From positions 172,616 to 236,615 of the forward strand of contig JAIEMJ010000006.1 in assembly GCA_019752335.1 (NCBI GenBank): a DNA stretch of 64,000 nt, in the 5' to 3' direction. How positions within the stretch are numbered: position 1 is the stretch's first letter; each line of letters begins with the position of its first letter. This DNA comes from Bryobacteraceae bacterium (GTDB taxonomy: Bacteria > Acidobacteriota > Terriglobia > Bryobacterales > Bryobacteraceae). Made by a program: the position numbers and the translations under genes. Under the pieces are notes generated by a model. It did no database searches. It saw only the letters and a list, made by a program, of their open reading frames with translations, and was not told the origin of the DNA. Shown piece by piece: positions 15,923 through 25,077 of the stretch.

Positions 15923-16060
15923 TCTCGAATCCTTCAATCCAAGAAACGAGACCAGCGCCACGGAAGTTCGATCAAATCCTGCCGCGAGGATTCTCTATTC
16001 TAGCCCCGATCCGCCCGCCGCGCGAGATTCGCTGTTTCTTCGCTGATAAGAGGAGTATGT

Positions 16061-17128
16061 TTGCCGTCATCCCGTAAGTGGATCAAGTATCTCATTCTCT
16101 TGGTCTTGTTCCTCGCCGCCGCCACGTGGTTCGGTTTCACTCGCATGAAGGAAAATGGCTTCGATTGGGAGAAGTTCCGCGCCGCCATGCTGTCGCTGGA
16201 TCCGGGCTGGTTCGCGATCGCCCTGCTCCTGATCGCGCTCACCTACGCCGGCCGGGCGATCCGCTGGGAGGCGATGATCCGCACCATCGCCCCGCAAGCC
16301 AGTTTCCTCCGGCTGTGCCGGGCGCAAGTAATCGGCTTCACGGCGGTGACCCTCTTTGGCCGGCCTGGCGAACTGGTGCGGCCCTACCTCATCGCCCGCA
16401 GCGAAAACGTCTCGTTCAGCTCGCAACTAGCCGTCTGGTTTCTGGAGCGCGTCTTTGACCTGCTGGCCGTGCTGCTGATCTTCGGCTTGTCGCTCAACCA
16501 ATTGGACCCCTCCACCGCCAGCCACGTCAGCCCGAATCTGGCCTGGGTGTTACGTACGGGCGGTCAGATGGCGGCCCTGCTGGGCGCGGGCGCCTGCCTC
16601 TTCATCGTCTGCTTGCGGCTCTTCTCCGACGCCACGCTACGCCTGCTGACGCGGCTGCTGGCCTGGGTTCCGCAGAGCATCGCCCAACGGCTGAGCGGAC
16701 TGGTAGAAGCGTTCTCCCACGGCATCGCTTCCACGAAGAGCAATACGCAAATGGCGCTGGTCCTCCTTTACACGGCGATCGAATGGGCGATTGTCGTCGG
16801 GGCGTTCTACGCGGTGTTGCATGGCTTCGGACCCACTAGCCACCTCAGCCTGTGGGACGCCATCGTCGTGTGCGGCTTCGTCGCTTTCGGAGGCGTAGTG
16901 CAGATTCCGGGGGTGGGTGGCGGCATGCAGTTGGTGTCGTTTTTGGTCCTCACCGAGATCTACGGCATCGGCGCGGAGAGCGCCAGCCTGATGGCCATCC
17001 TGCTCTGGTTAACGACGTTCGTCCTGGTGGTGCCCCTGGGCCTGGCCCTCGCCTTCCAGGACGGCCTCAATTGGAGCAAACTCCGGCACCTGCCCAGCGA
17101 AGCCAAATCGGGGCCCGCAGCGTCCTGA
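16061..17128 (+). CDS. Flippase-like integral membrane protein (lysylphosphatidylglycerol synthase TM family, PF03706)
   Basis: A 355-residue protein with about eight membrane helices. The region GRAIRWEAMIRTIAPQASF, the FGRPGELVRPYLIARSENV loop, WFLERVFDLLAVLLIFGL, and the late GGVVQIPGVGGGMQLVSFLVLTE are diagnostic of the UPF0104/AglD-like flippase family, which moves lipid-linked sugars or acts in glycan and lipid export. The start is TTG 16061, preceded by AAGAGGAG at good spacing. It is divergent from the sigma-factor operon across a 138-base gap. The exact substrate is unknown. Confidence 0.8.
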   Translation: MPSSRKWIKYLILLVLFLAAATWFGFTRMKENGFDWEKFRAAMLSLDPGWFAIALLLIALTYAGRAIRWEAMIRTIAPQASFLRLCRAQVIGFTAVTLFGRPGELVRPYLIARSENVSFSSQLAVWFLERVFDLLAVLLIFGLSLNQLDPSTASHVSPNLAWVLRTGGQMAALLGAGACLFIVCLRLFSDATLRLLTRLLAWVPQSIAQRLSGLVEAFSHGIASTKSNTQMALVLLYTAIEWAIVVGAFYAVLHGFGPTSHLSLWDAIVVCGFVAFGGVVQIPGVGGGMQLVSFLVLTEIYGIGAESASLMAILLWLTTFVLVVPLGLALAFQDGLNWSKLRHLPSEAKSGPAAS

Positions 17129-17135
17129 GGCCTGG

Positions 17136-17166
17136 GACACTTTGTCCGCGGCCAAGACAAAATGTC
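17136..17166. terminator. Stem-loop downstream of the flippase-like gene
   Basis: GACACTTTGTC at 17136-17146 and GACAAAATGTC at 17156-17166 are inverted repeats of 11 bases with one mismatch and a 9-base loop. It starts 7 bases after the flippase stop codon. There is no U-run, so it may be a Rho-assisted terminator or a palindromic intergenic repeat. Confidence 0.45.
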
Positions 17167-17201
17167 TGGTCCGTTCGGCGCTAAGTGCTTGAAAATTGGC
17201 T

Positions 17202-17219
17202 TTGGCTCCTGGCTTGCTT
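17202..17219 (+). promoter_or_regulatory. Possible sigma-54 (-24/-12) promoter before the S8 protease
   Basis: TTGGC at 17202-17206 and TTGCTT at 17214-17219 place GG and GC exactly 10 bases apart, the core spacing of sigma-54 promoters, with the -12 element TTGCT matching consensus. The predicted transcript would start about 2 bases before the ATG at 17231, which would leave almost no leader and weakens the case. Confidence 0.3.
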
Positions 17220-17230
17220 AACAGAGTCCC

Positions 17231-18940
17231 ATGAAGACTACGCTCTGGACTTCGCTACTTTTGGCGCATTGCTTAGTGGCGGCCTACCCCGCCAAGCTCT
17301 CGCCTGACTTGGTAGGCCTGCTGGAGACGAAAGCGGCGAGCCGGGAAGCGGCCGACGAACGCCTCGACGTGATCGTGCAGTATCGCGGCAAGCTTCGCCG
17401 CGCGCAGGTGAAGCAGCTCTTCGAAGGAACTCAAACCGCCGTGCTATCGGCGACCCGCGAAGAGTTGGCGCTGCTGGCGGAAGATCCGAACGTCGAGTAC
17501 ATTTCGCCGGACCGGGAAGTGACCGGCGCCAGCGCCAGCCTCTGGCTGCCCGACGCGCGATCCATGAGCGGACTGCCACAGGAATACGATACGCGCGTTA
17601 CCGGCAAGGGCGTGGGAATTGCGGTGATCGATAGCGGGGTCACGGTGGATAACTTCTTTCGCGAGGCCCCAGGCTGCACGGCGTCACGCGTAGTCTACAG
17701 CCAAAACTTCGTGGCGGGCGAAACCGTCACCACCGATAGCTACGGCCATGGCACCCACGTGGCCGGCATGTTGGCGGGGGATGGGACTTGCCTATCGTCC
17801 CGATTGACGCTGATGTTAAATCCGCGCGGCGCGGCCATTTTCTCCGGCTTTGCGCCTGGCGCGCGCATCGTGAATCTCCGGGCGCTGGACGGCCGTGGTC
17901 AGGGCCGGGACAGCGCGGTAATCGCGGCGATTAACCGCGCGATCGAACTGCGCACCCAGTACAACATCCGCGTCATTAACCTGTCGCTCGGGCGCCTGAT
18001 TCAGGATAGCTTCCAGCGTGACCCTCTTTGCCAGGCCGTCGAACGGGCCTGGAAGGCCGGCATTCTGGTGGTGGTGGCGGCGGGCAATAACGGCCGCGAC
18101 AATTCGATGAACACGCGCGGCTATTCCACCATCACCTCGCCCGCCAATGATCCCTACGTCCTCACCGTAGGCGCCGCCCGCACCGATGATCCGTCGTCGT
18201 TGGCCAGCGTCACCGCCGCCACCTATAGTTCCCGCGGCCCCTCGCTGCGCGACCAGGTGGTGAAGCCCGATATCCTCGCGCCCGGCAATCTGGTGATCTC
18301 CCGAATGAACTCCGCGGCCTACCTGAGCAATAGCTATCCTGGCAACTTCATGATGTTCGTCGCGAACGGGACCAACGTGAACTCCATCTTCCTGCTGAGC
18401 GGCACCAGCATGGCGACGCCTGCCGTCGCCGGCGCCGCCGCTTTGCTGATCGAACGCGACCCCTCGCTCACGCCGGATCAAATCAAGGCCCGCCTCATGA
18501 AAACCGCCTGGAAGGGCCTGCCCGCCACCGCTTCCGTCTACGACTCCAGCACGGACCAGACCTTTAATTTCCAGCACGACATCTTCACCATCGGCGCCGG
18601 GTTGCTCGATGCCCGGGCTGCCTTGGCCAGCACGGAGAAGATCCCCGCCAATCAACTCGCGCTCTCGCCGCGTGCCGTAAATACCAACGGCACGGTCACC
18701 CTCACGAATACCTATCCCGGTCTCACGGGCACGAACGTGGTGTGGGGGACAAACGTCGTGTGGGGCTCGAACGTAGTTTGGGGCACCAACGTCGTCTGGG
18801 GGGCGAACGTGGTCTGGGGGAGCAATGTCGTCTGGGGCTCGTCCACCACGGCCGGCTTCAACGTGGTTTGGGGCACGAATATCGTCTGGGGCGAGTCCAA
18901 CCCGTTTAGCGAGTCGCTGGCGGTGCAGGGCGACCGGTAG
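17231..18940 (+). CDS. Secreted subtilisin-like (S8) serine protease with a C-terminal NVVWG repeat tail
   Basis: A 569-residue preproprotease. A signal peptide (residues about 1-19) is followed by an inhibitor-I9-like propeptide (about 44-97, ending YISPDREV). The catalytic triad is visible: Asp134 in GIAVIDSGV, His173 in YGHGTHVAGM, and Ser393 in LSGTSMATPAVAGAAAL; the oxyanion Asn is in VVVAAGNNG. After the catalytic domain, residues about 500-556 hold eight NVVWG/NIVWG units of six residues. The ATG at 17231 has only a weak ribosome site. It is presumably exported and self-processed. Substrates are unknown. Confidence 0.9.
   Translation: MKTTLWTSLLLAHCLVAAYPAKLSPDLVGLLETKAASREAADERLDVIVQYRGKLRRAQVKQLFEGTQTAVLSATREELALLAEDPNVEYISPDREVTGASASLWLPDARSMSGLPQEYDTRVTGKGVGIAVIDSGVTVDNFFREAPGCTASRVVYSQNFVAGETVTTDSYGHGTHVAGMLAGDGTCLSSRLTLMLNPRGAAIFSGFAPGARIVNLRALDGRGQGRDSAVIAAINRAIELRTQYNIRVINLSLGRLIQDSFQRDPLCQAVERAWKAGILVVVAAGNNGRDNSMNTRGYSTITSPANDPYVLTVGAARTDDPSSLASVTAATYSSRGPSLRDQVVKPDILAPGNLVISRMNSAAYLSNSYPGNFMMFVANGTNVNSIFLLSGTSMATPAVAGAAALLIERDPSLTPDQIKARLMKTAWKGLPATASVYDSSTDQTFNFQHDIFTIGAGLLDARAALASTEKIPANQLALSPRAVNTNGTVTLTNTYPGLTGTNVVWGTNVVWGSNVVWGTNVVWGANVVWGSNVVWGSSTTAGFNVVWGTNIVWGESNPFSESLAVQGDR
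18730..18891 (+). repeat. 18-base tandem coding repeat (NVVWG units)
   Basis: Six contiguous units encode [TSA]NVVWG, then after a seven-residue break (SSTTAGF) two more, the last as NIVWG. The third-position bases vary between units (GTGGTG, GTCGTG, GTAGTT, GTCGTC), so the protein repeat is conserved more tightly than the DNA, which argues for selection on the peptide rather than recent slippage. Confidence 0.9.
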
Positions 18941-19052
18941 ATTACCGCTCAGAATCACCGCCTGGCGAAACTGCCCCGGGCTTGGTTGGAATTCGGCTAC
19001 ACACACAGAAAAAGTTGTGGTACCTTAATTTCAACTAAGAAAGGGGCTTTTC

Positions 19053-22000
19053 ATGAGGAACATTCTGCTTCTCCTGGCTCTCGCATCAGGATTGTTCGCC
19101 CAGGGCGAACGCGGTGAACTCAACGGCATTATCACGGACTCGACGGGCGCCGCCCTCCCTGGCGTCACCATTGCCGCGGTCGAGGTTCAGACCAAGGTAG
19201 AGACGCGCGCGCTCAGCACGGAGTCCGGCGTTTACCGCATTCCCTATCTGCAGCCCGGGATTTACAAGCTCACCGTCTCGAAGACAGGTTTCCGTTCGGC
19301 GGCGGTGGACAACGTCACCGTACGTGTTGCGCAGACGCTTACCGTCGACTTCAAGCTTGACGTCGGCCAGGTGAACGATAGCGTGTCGGTATCCGCGGAG
19401 CCCCCGCTGATCGAAACCGGCACGGCCGAGATTGGCCGCTATGTTTCGGAAAAGGAATTTGACACTTGGCCGGTGGCCGTCGCCGACGGACGCCGTCAGA
19501 TTCAGTCGTTCATCTTCCGCAGCCTTCCCGGTACGGTGGGCGGCGAGTTCCGCGGCTCCATCAACGGTGGGCAAGCCTACTCGCACGAGATTCTGGTGGA
19601 CGGCATGGCGCTGGGCCGCTTCGACCTGCAGGGCGGCTCGAATAACGAATTCTCGCCTTCGGCCGAGTCCGTCAGCGAATTCAAGCTGCAAACCGGCACC
19701 ATTGGCGCCCAGTACGGCGGCGGCCAGACGGCGGTGGCCAATTTCGCTTTGAAGACGGGCACGAACTCGTTGCACGGCACTGGCTACTACTACTTGCAGA
19801 ACGACGCCCTACGCGCGAATAGCTTCAACTTTAACGCCATCGGCCGGCCCCGCAATCCCTTCAAGCTCTCGAACCTGGGTGCGTCGATTGGCGGCCCCGT
19901 CATGATTCCGAAAATCTACGACGGGCGCAATAAGACCTTCTTCCACTTCTCCTTCGAAAAGACGCGCGTACGGGACTTCTCCGCCGGCGGCTTCATCACG
20001 TTGCCGACGGTGGACTTTAAGCAAGGTAACTTTGCCCGCTTGTTGAATCCCGCGGGCACCGGTTCGGCCCAATCCGGCACCGCCGTCGGAACGGACGCCC
20101 TGGGCCGGCCCGTGCTGTTCGGCCAAATCTACGACCCCTCCACCACCCGCACCGCGCCCAACGGCCAGACCGTGCGCGATCCCTTCCCCGGCAATATCGT
20201 GCCGCAGGCGCGCTGGGATCCGGTGTCCGCGAATATTCTGCGCCTCGCGCCGATCACCGATCCCATTAATGGCAACTTACTCAATAACATGATTTCCCTC
20301 GGCTCCGGCCAGCCCGTCTTTGACGAAAAGATGTACACCGCCAAGGGCGACCACGTCTTCAGCGACAAGCACCGCATGTCGATTTCGTTTAATCACAATG
20401 ACCGCGTGCGCATTAACTCGCCCGGCGGCCGTTGGGGCAATCCGCCGAACTCCCCCACCGGCGTCTACCAGTTACAAGCGACGCCGGGATTCCTCGGCCG
20501 CTTCAACGAAAACTGGACCATCACCCCGTCCATCCTGAATCGCTTTGCCATTGGCTACAACCGTTTCGGCAACGCCAATGAGTCCGTGTATGTGGACCAG
20601 GATTGGGCCTCGAAGATCGGCTTGAAGAATACCGCGCCTACTACATTCCCGGCCCTCACTTTCGGCGGCCAGCCGATTCTCGGCGGTGGCATCGGAGCTG
20701 GTGGCCGCTTGGGCAGCGAAAATCGCGGCGTTAGTTACAACGGCTCCTGGATTATTCAGGACGACGTCACCGTGATTCGCGGTAAGCACAGTTTCAAGAT
20801 GGGCTTCGAATTGCGTAAGTACTATCAGAATAATCGGGGCAAGAGCGGCACGGGTACGTTCGCCTTCAACGCCACCCAGACTCAGCAGCCGGGCTTTGCC
20901 ACGCAAACCGGCCACGCCTTCGCCAGTTTCCTGCTGGGCGCCGTGGATTCCACGTCGCGCGCGGTTACCGTCGCCAACCCGGGTTACCGCTTGAGCTACC
21001 CTGCCTTCTACTTCTCTGACGACTGGAAGGTTTCGCAGAAGCTCACCCTGAACCTGGGCTTACGCTGGGAAATTATCGGCGCCTTCCGCGAGTGGGCGGG
21101 CCGCATGACAAACCTGGATCCGTCGCTGCCCAACGACGCCGCGGGCGGACGGGCCGGCGCGCTCATCTTCGCTGACCAACGCAAGGTGACGAGTTTCCAA
21201 AGCACCAACTACAAGCAGATTTCCCCGCGCGCGGGCTTCGCCTATGCCTTTACGCCGAAGTTCGTGATGCGTGGCGGCTATGGCATCAACAACATCGCGC
21301 CCGTGAACAACTTCTCGACGCCTTCCACCTTCGGTTACAACGGCACCATCGCCGTGAATAGCAGTAACACGCCGTTGCGCTTCGCCCAGGATCCGGTGAT
21401 GTTTCTCAGCCAGCCCTACCCCAGTTTCCCTGGCGTGCTGCCGAATCAGACGCAAGCGCCCGCGATTGGCCAAGGCTTTACCTACATTGCCCCGGATTCG
21501 AACCGGCTCGGCATCGTCCAGAACTTCAACCTCGGCTTCCAGATCCAATTGCCACGCGAGAGTGTCTTCGAGGCCAGCTACATCGGCAATCGTGGCCAGA
21601 AACTTACCTCGCTCGGTCTGGATGCCCTGAACCAACTGCCGGCTTCCGCCTTGTCTTTGGGCGACACGTTAATTCAGCCGCTGCGGGCGAATCCACAACT
21701 CGGTGCCTTGCCGTTCCCCACGTTCAATGGTTCGTACGCCCAGTCCTTGCGGCGCTTCCCGCAATACACGGGCGTCGGGCAGTTCCTGCCGAACTTCGGC
21801 CGTTCCAGCTACGACTCTTTGCAACTCATGTTGCAGCGCCGCATGAGCAAGGATCTTTCGGCGTTAGTCGCCTACACCTTCTCGAAGAATCTCTCGAACA
21901 CGGTCAGCGTCATTGACGGCGGCGCCGGTTCACAGGACGTCTACAATCGCGCGCTGGAGAAGTCGGTTACCGACTATAACCCGCCCCAAGTCTTGAAGAT

Positions 22001-22559
22001 TACCTGGATCTACGCCCTGCCCTTTGGCCGCGGCAAACTGGTGAACCTGCGCGGCGTCGCCGACGCGGTGCTGGGCGGATGGACCGCGACCGGCATTCAT
22101 CAGTACCGGTCGGGCGACCCGATTATCGTCAGCGCCTCCGGCGCGAACAACGCGATCTTCAACCAATCCACCCGCCCGGATTGGTTGACGGACGTCCCCA
22201 CCATCATCGACGCGGGCGGGTTGAACACCGGTAGCGGAACGCCTTATCTAAACCCGAAGGCTTTCGCCCGTGTACCGTTCAGCCCGAACGGTGTTCCCAC
22301 GCGCCTCGGAACGGCGCCCCGGGTGCTGCCCAATATCCGCACGCCCGCGTTCTTCTCCGAAGATGTCGGCGTCGCAAAAAGCGTGATGGTGAAGGAGCGT
22401 CTGAAATTCGAAATCCGTGCCGACGCCTTCAACCTCTTCAACCGCGCCCGCCGCGGCGGCTTGGTCACAGACGTATCGAACGTCCAGTTGTTCGGCCGCC
22501 TCACCGGCCAGCAGGTGGGTCCGCGCTCCATCCAAGCTGCGTTACGGGTAGAATTTTAG
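19053..22559 (+). CDS. TonB-dependent outer-membrane receptor, Oar-like, with carboxypeptidase-regulatory domain (receptor 1)
   Basis: An 1168-residue outer-membrane protein. A signal peptide (NILLLLALASGLFAQ) precedes a carboxypeptidase-regulatory/CNA-B-like fold (about 20-105: GELNGIITDSTGAALPGVT, YRIPYLQPGIYKLTVSK), a plug domain, and a long beta-barrel with acidobacterial landmarks GGPVMIPKIYDGRNKTFF and FYFSDDWKVSQKLTLNLGLR. The end, RSIQAALRVEF, has the C-terminal aromatic residue of barrels. These proteins import large ligands such as peptides or glycans using TonB energy. AAGAAAGGGG precedes the ATG. The neighbouring S8 protease might supply its ligand, an inference from adjacency only. 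Confidence 0.9.
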   Translation: MRNILLLLALASGLFAQGERGELNGIITDSTGAALPGVTIAAVEVQTKVETRALSTESGVYRIPYLQPGIYKLTVSKTGFRSAAVDNVTVRVAQTLTVDFKLDVGQVNDSVSVSAEPPLIETGTAEIGRYVSEKEFDTWPVAVADGRRQIQSFIFRSLPGTVGGEFRGSINGGQAYSHEILVDGMALGRFDLQGGSNNEFSPSAESVSEFKLQTGTIGAQYGGGQTAVANFALKTGTNSLHGTGYYYLQNDALRANSFNFNAIGRPRNPFKLSNLGASIGGPVMIPKIYDGRNKTFFHFSFEKTRVRDFSAGGFITLPTVDFKQGNFARLLNPAGTGSAQSGTAVGTDALGRPVLFGQIYDPSTTRTAPNGQTVRDPFPGNIVPQARWDPVSANILRLAPITDPINGNLLNNMISLGSGQPVFDEKMYTAKGDHVFSDKHRMSISFNHNDRVRINSPGGRWGNPPNSPTGVYQLQATPGFLGRFNENWTITPSILNRFAIGYNRFGNANESVYVDQDWASKIGLKNTAPTTFPALTFGGQPILGGGIGAGGRLGSENRGVSYNGSWIIQDDVTVIRGKHSFKMGFELRKYYQNNRGKSGTGTFAFNATQTQQPGFATQTGHAFASFLLGAVDSTSRAVTVANPGYRLSYPAFYFSDDWKVSQKLTLNLGLRWEIIGAFREWAGRMTNLDPSLPNDAAGGRAGALIFADQRKVTSFQSTNYKQISPRAGFAYAFTPKFVMRGGYGINNIAPVNNFSTPSTFGYNGTIAVNSSNTPLRFAQDPVMFLSQPYPSFPGVLPNQTQAPAIGQGFTYIAPDSNRLGIVQNFNLGFQIQLPRESVFEASYIGNRGQKLTSLGLDALNQLPASALSLGDTLIQPLRANPQLGALPFPTFNGSYAQSLRRFPQYTGVGQFLPNFGRSSYDSLQLMLQRRMSKDLSALVAYTFSKNLSNTVSVIDGGAGSQDVYNRALEKSVTDYNPPQVLKITWIYALPFGRGKLVNLRGVADAVLGGWTATGIHQYRSGDPIIVSASGANNAIFNQSTRPDWLTDVPTIIDAGGLNTGSGTPYLNPKAFARVPFSPNGVPTRLGTAPRVLPNIRTPAFFSEDVGVAKSVMVKERLKFEIRADAFNLFNRARRGGLVTDVSNVQLFGRLTGQQVGPRSIQAALRVEF

Positions 22560-22584
22560 CGCTAAGAGTCGAGTGGTAGACTCA

Positions 22585-22613
22585 GAGTTAGGGGAAGTTC
22601 ATTCTCCTAACTC
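22585..22613 (+). promoter_or_regulatory. Stem-loop ending exactly at the mqnD start codon
   Basis: GAGTTAGGGGA (22585-22595) pairs with TCTCCTAACTC (22603-22613) at 10 of 11 positions with a 7-base loop, and the next base is the A of the ATG. The only purine-rich ribosome-site candidate (AGGGGA) is inside the left arm, so folding would hide it. It could equally be the receptor gene's terminator. Confidence 0.5.
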
Positions 22614-23465
22614 ATGCCTCCCACTGATACCGCCCCTTACGAGATCGTCTGCGCCCACAGTCCGGACTCCGACGACGCCTTCATGTTTTATGCCCTAGCC
22701 ACGCGCAAGATCCGCTCGGATCTCGTCGTGGTGAAGCATCTGCTCAGCGACATTCAAACGCTCAATCAACAAGCCCTCAAAGGCGCGTATGAACTCACGG
22801 CGATCTCGTACCACGCCTACCCTTACGTGGCCGACCAGTACTATCTGATGGCCGCCGGCTCCAGCATCGGCGACGATTACGGCCCCACCGTCGTCGCGCG
22901 CCATCCGCTGGGTCCGGGTGACCTGAAGGGCAAACGCATCGCCGTCCCCGGCAAGATGACCACGGCTTATCTCACGCTCAAGCTCTATGAGCCCGACTTT
23001 GAGGCCGTCGTGATTCCGTTCGACAAGATTCTGGATGCCGTGCAGGACGGCGTGGTGGATGCGGGCCTGATCATTCACGAAGGGCAACTCACTTATGCCA
23101 AGTCCGGTTTCCACCGCATCGTGGATCTGGGCGTCTGGTGGAAGAAGCAGACCGGTTTTCCGCTGCCCTTGGGCGCCAACGCGCTGCGTCGGGACCTGCC
23201 GGCGAACATTCGCGCCGAGTGCTGCCGTCTGATGCGGGAGAGCATCGAGTACTCTTTGGCCAACCGCGAAGCAGCGCTCGAATACTCCATGCACTTCGCG
23301 CGCGACCTGGAGCCGTCCCTAGCCGACAAGTTCGTCGGCATGTACGTCAATCACTACACCGTGGATTGCGGCCCCCGCATTCCGCTGGCCGCGCAGCTTC
23401 TCCTGGACCGCGGCTACGAAGCCGGGCTGATTCCCCACAAGGTGCAACTGGAGTTTGTCCGCTAA
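22614..23465 (+). CDS. mqnD: MqnD-type 1,4-dihydroxy-6-naphthoate synthase (menaquinone, futalosine route)
   Basis: A 283-residue protein with the periplasmic-binding-protein-like fold of MqnA/MqnD (PF02621). CAHSPDSDDAFMFYALAT, HLLSDIQTLNQQALKGAYEL, ISYHAYPYVADQYYLMA, GPTVVARHPLGP and the HEGQLTYAKSGF loop match MqnD rather than MqnA. MqnD converts cyclic dehypoxanthinyl futalosine to 1,4-dihydroxy-6-naphthoate, the step before prenylation in menaquinone synthesis. It is cytoplasmic and has no leader. No other mqn gene is in the window. The start codon abuts a stem-loop. Confidence 0.85.
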   Translation: MPPTDTAPYEIVCAHSPDSDDAFMFYALATRKIRSDLVVVKHLLSDIQTLNQQALKGAYELTAISYHAYPYVADQYYLMAAGSSIGDDYGPTVVARHPLGPGDLKGKRIAVPGKMTTAYLTLKLYEPDFEAVVIPFDKILDAVQDGVVDAGLIIHEGQLTYAKSGFHRIVDLGVWWKKQTGFPLPLGANALRRDLPANIRAECCRLMRESIEYSLANREAALEYSMHFARDLEPSLADKFVGMYVNHYTVDCGPRIPLAAQLLLDRGYEAGLIPHKVQLEFVR

Positions 23466-23481
23466 CGTCAGAGGTTTTACG

Positions 23482-24837
23482 ATGTCACTCTGGATCGCGC
23501 TCGCCTTATTCGCTCAGCAACCAGCGCCGTTGCCCGCGGGCCATACGTCCACCCGGGCTGAACTACCGCAGCCGCGCTCGCTCAACTCGGACCCCGTCGT
23601 AGAGGGCTCGCGCGACCGCATGAAACTCGCTAAGGATCTGGGCAAGCAAGGCTCCGACGCGATTCCGCAACTGGTCACCCTCTACGACGATGCCAACGTA
23701 CCCGTGCGCGTCGAGGTCTTACGGTCCTTGACCGACATTGGCGGTCCGCGCAGCTTGGACCTGCTGGTAAAAGCCCTCGCCGACCCTGATGCCGAAATCC
23801 AGATTCGCGCGACGGACGGCCTCGTCAACTTCTATCTGCCCGGCTACGTGAAGACAGGCCTCTCGGCCAAGCTGAAGCGTGTCGGCTCCGCCGTGCAGGC
23901 GCGGTTTAGCGATAACGACAATACTGACCTGGTGCCCGCCTACGTGCAGCCGCGCGAAGACGTCATCAACGGCCTGGCGGGGATCGTGCGCGGCAGCACG
24001 TCGCTGGATGCGAAGGCCAACGCCGCCCGCGCGCTGGGCATCCTCCGCGGCCGCGCGGCCCTGCCCGCGCTGCTGGCCGCCCTGCGCTCCAAGGACGACA
24101 CGCTCATGTATGAGAGCCTGAACGCCATCCAGAAGATCAACGATCCGTCCGCCGCCGGCGGCATCGCCTTCCTGGTGCGCGACCTGAATGAGCGCATCCA
24201 GATTAAGGCGATCGAGACGTCGGGCACGTTAGGCAACAAGGAAGCCCTCCGCGATTTGACCGCCCTGATGGACCGTGACCGGTCGATCAAAGTGAAGCGT
24301 GCCGCCCTCGGTTCCATCGCCATGCTGGCCGACGAGAGCAGCCGCCCGCTGTTGACGCGTTTCCTGGCCGACAAGGACGACGGCTTGCGCGCGGGCGCCG
24401 CCGAAGGCATCGGCCGTTTGCGGCAGGAGGCCGATGTGGCGCTGCTGGAGCAGAGCTTTACGGACGAGCGCAAGACGAGTCCGCGGCTGTCGCTGGCCTT
24501 CGCGTTGGTGCTGCACGGCAAGATGGAGCTTGGCGAATTCACTCCGCTACGGTACCTGATCAGCAATCTGAATTCGAAGCTCTATCGCAACGTGGCGCAG
24601 CCGTTCCTGATCGAATCCGCGCGCGATGTCCACGTGCTGTACTCGCTGCACCGGGCGCTGAATGGCGGGGTCCCCGGCATGACGCGCGAGGAGCGCACCG
24701 GCCTGGCCCAAGTGCTCGCCATCAGCGGCGACGCCGCCAGCGCCCCCATCCTGCAGGCGATGACCAAAGAGTCCGACGCCGAAGTCGCGGCCGAGGCGCT
24801 CCGGGCCTTCCGCACCCTGAAGGCGCGGCTACCGTAG
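23482..24837 (+). CDS. Secreted HEAT-repeat protein
   Basis: A 451-residue protein with a signal peptide (SLWIALALFAQQPAP) and a solenoid of HEAT/PBS-lyase-type helical repeats from residue about 45 to the end: VPVRVEVLRSLTDIGGPRSL, AKANAARALGILRGRAALPALL, GGIAFLVRDLNERIQIKAIE, RSIKVKRAALGSIAMLAD, GLRAGAAEGIGRLRQEADV. Such scaffolds bind proteins; the partner is unknown. The ATG at 23482 has AGAGG upstream and begins the leader; an in-frame start nine codons earlier does not. It follows mqnD by 16 bases but is not functionally related in any obvious way. Confidence 0.75.
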   Translation: MSLWIALALFAQQPAPLPAGHTSTRAELPQPRSLNSDPVVEGSRDRMKLAKDLGKQGSDAIPQLVTLYDDANVPVRVEVLRSLTDIGGPRSLDLLVKALADPDAEIQIRATDGLVNFYLPGYVKTGLSAKLKRVGSAVQARFSDNDNTDLVPAYVQPREDVINGLAGIVRGSTSLDAKANAARALGILRGRAALPALLAALRSKDDTLMYESLNAIQKINDPSAAGGIAFLVRDLNERIQIKAIETSGTLGNKEALRDLTALMDRDRSIKVKRAALGSIAMLADESSRPLLTRFLADKDDGLRAGAAEGIGRLRQEADVALLEQSFTDERKTSPRLSLAFALVLHGKMELGEFTPLRYLISNLNSKLYRNVAQPFLIESARDVHVLYSLHRALNGGVPGMTREERTGLAQVLAISGDAASAPILQAMTKESDAEVAAEALRAFRTLKARLP

Positions 24838-25077
24838 CCCACCTGCGGAATATCAACAGCCCATCGCGTGAGCTGAGATCAGCGGCGGAACGTTCGACAC
24901 CGGGTAGTTTTTCGGCGAGTCCATCTCTCCCGCTTCGTTGCCGGCCCCCGGCGATCACCAGTTCACAACCACTTCAAAATCCCTCAACAAGATACAAATG
25001 AACCACTTACCAGCAACCCGTCCGGCTGACATTACCAACCCCCTCCGTAAACTGGAATTAGGAAAGGATTTCAGCAA

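Noticed and set aside
24841..24958. Minus strand reads GNEAGEMDSPKNYP, which resembles the AGNE...NYPA stretch of subtilisin-like proteases, in the gap before the frameshifted hypothetical gene.
   Set aside because: Only about 100 bases, a frameshift is needed to link it with the preceding VIAGG, and no catalytic motif is present. It may be a protease gene fossil but the evidence is too thin.
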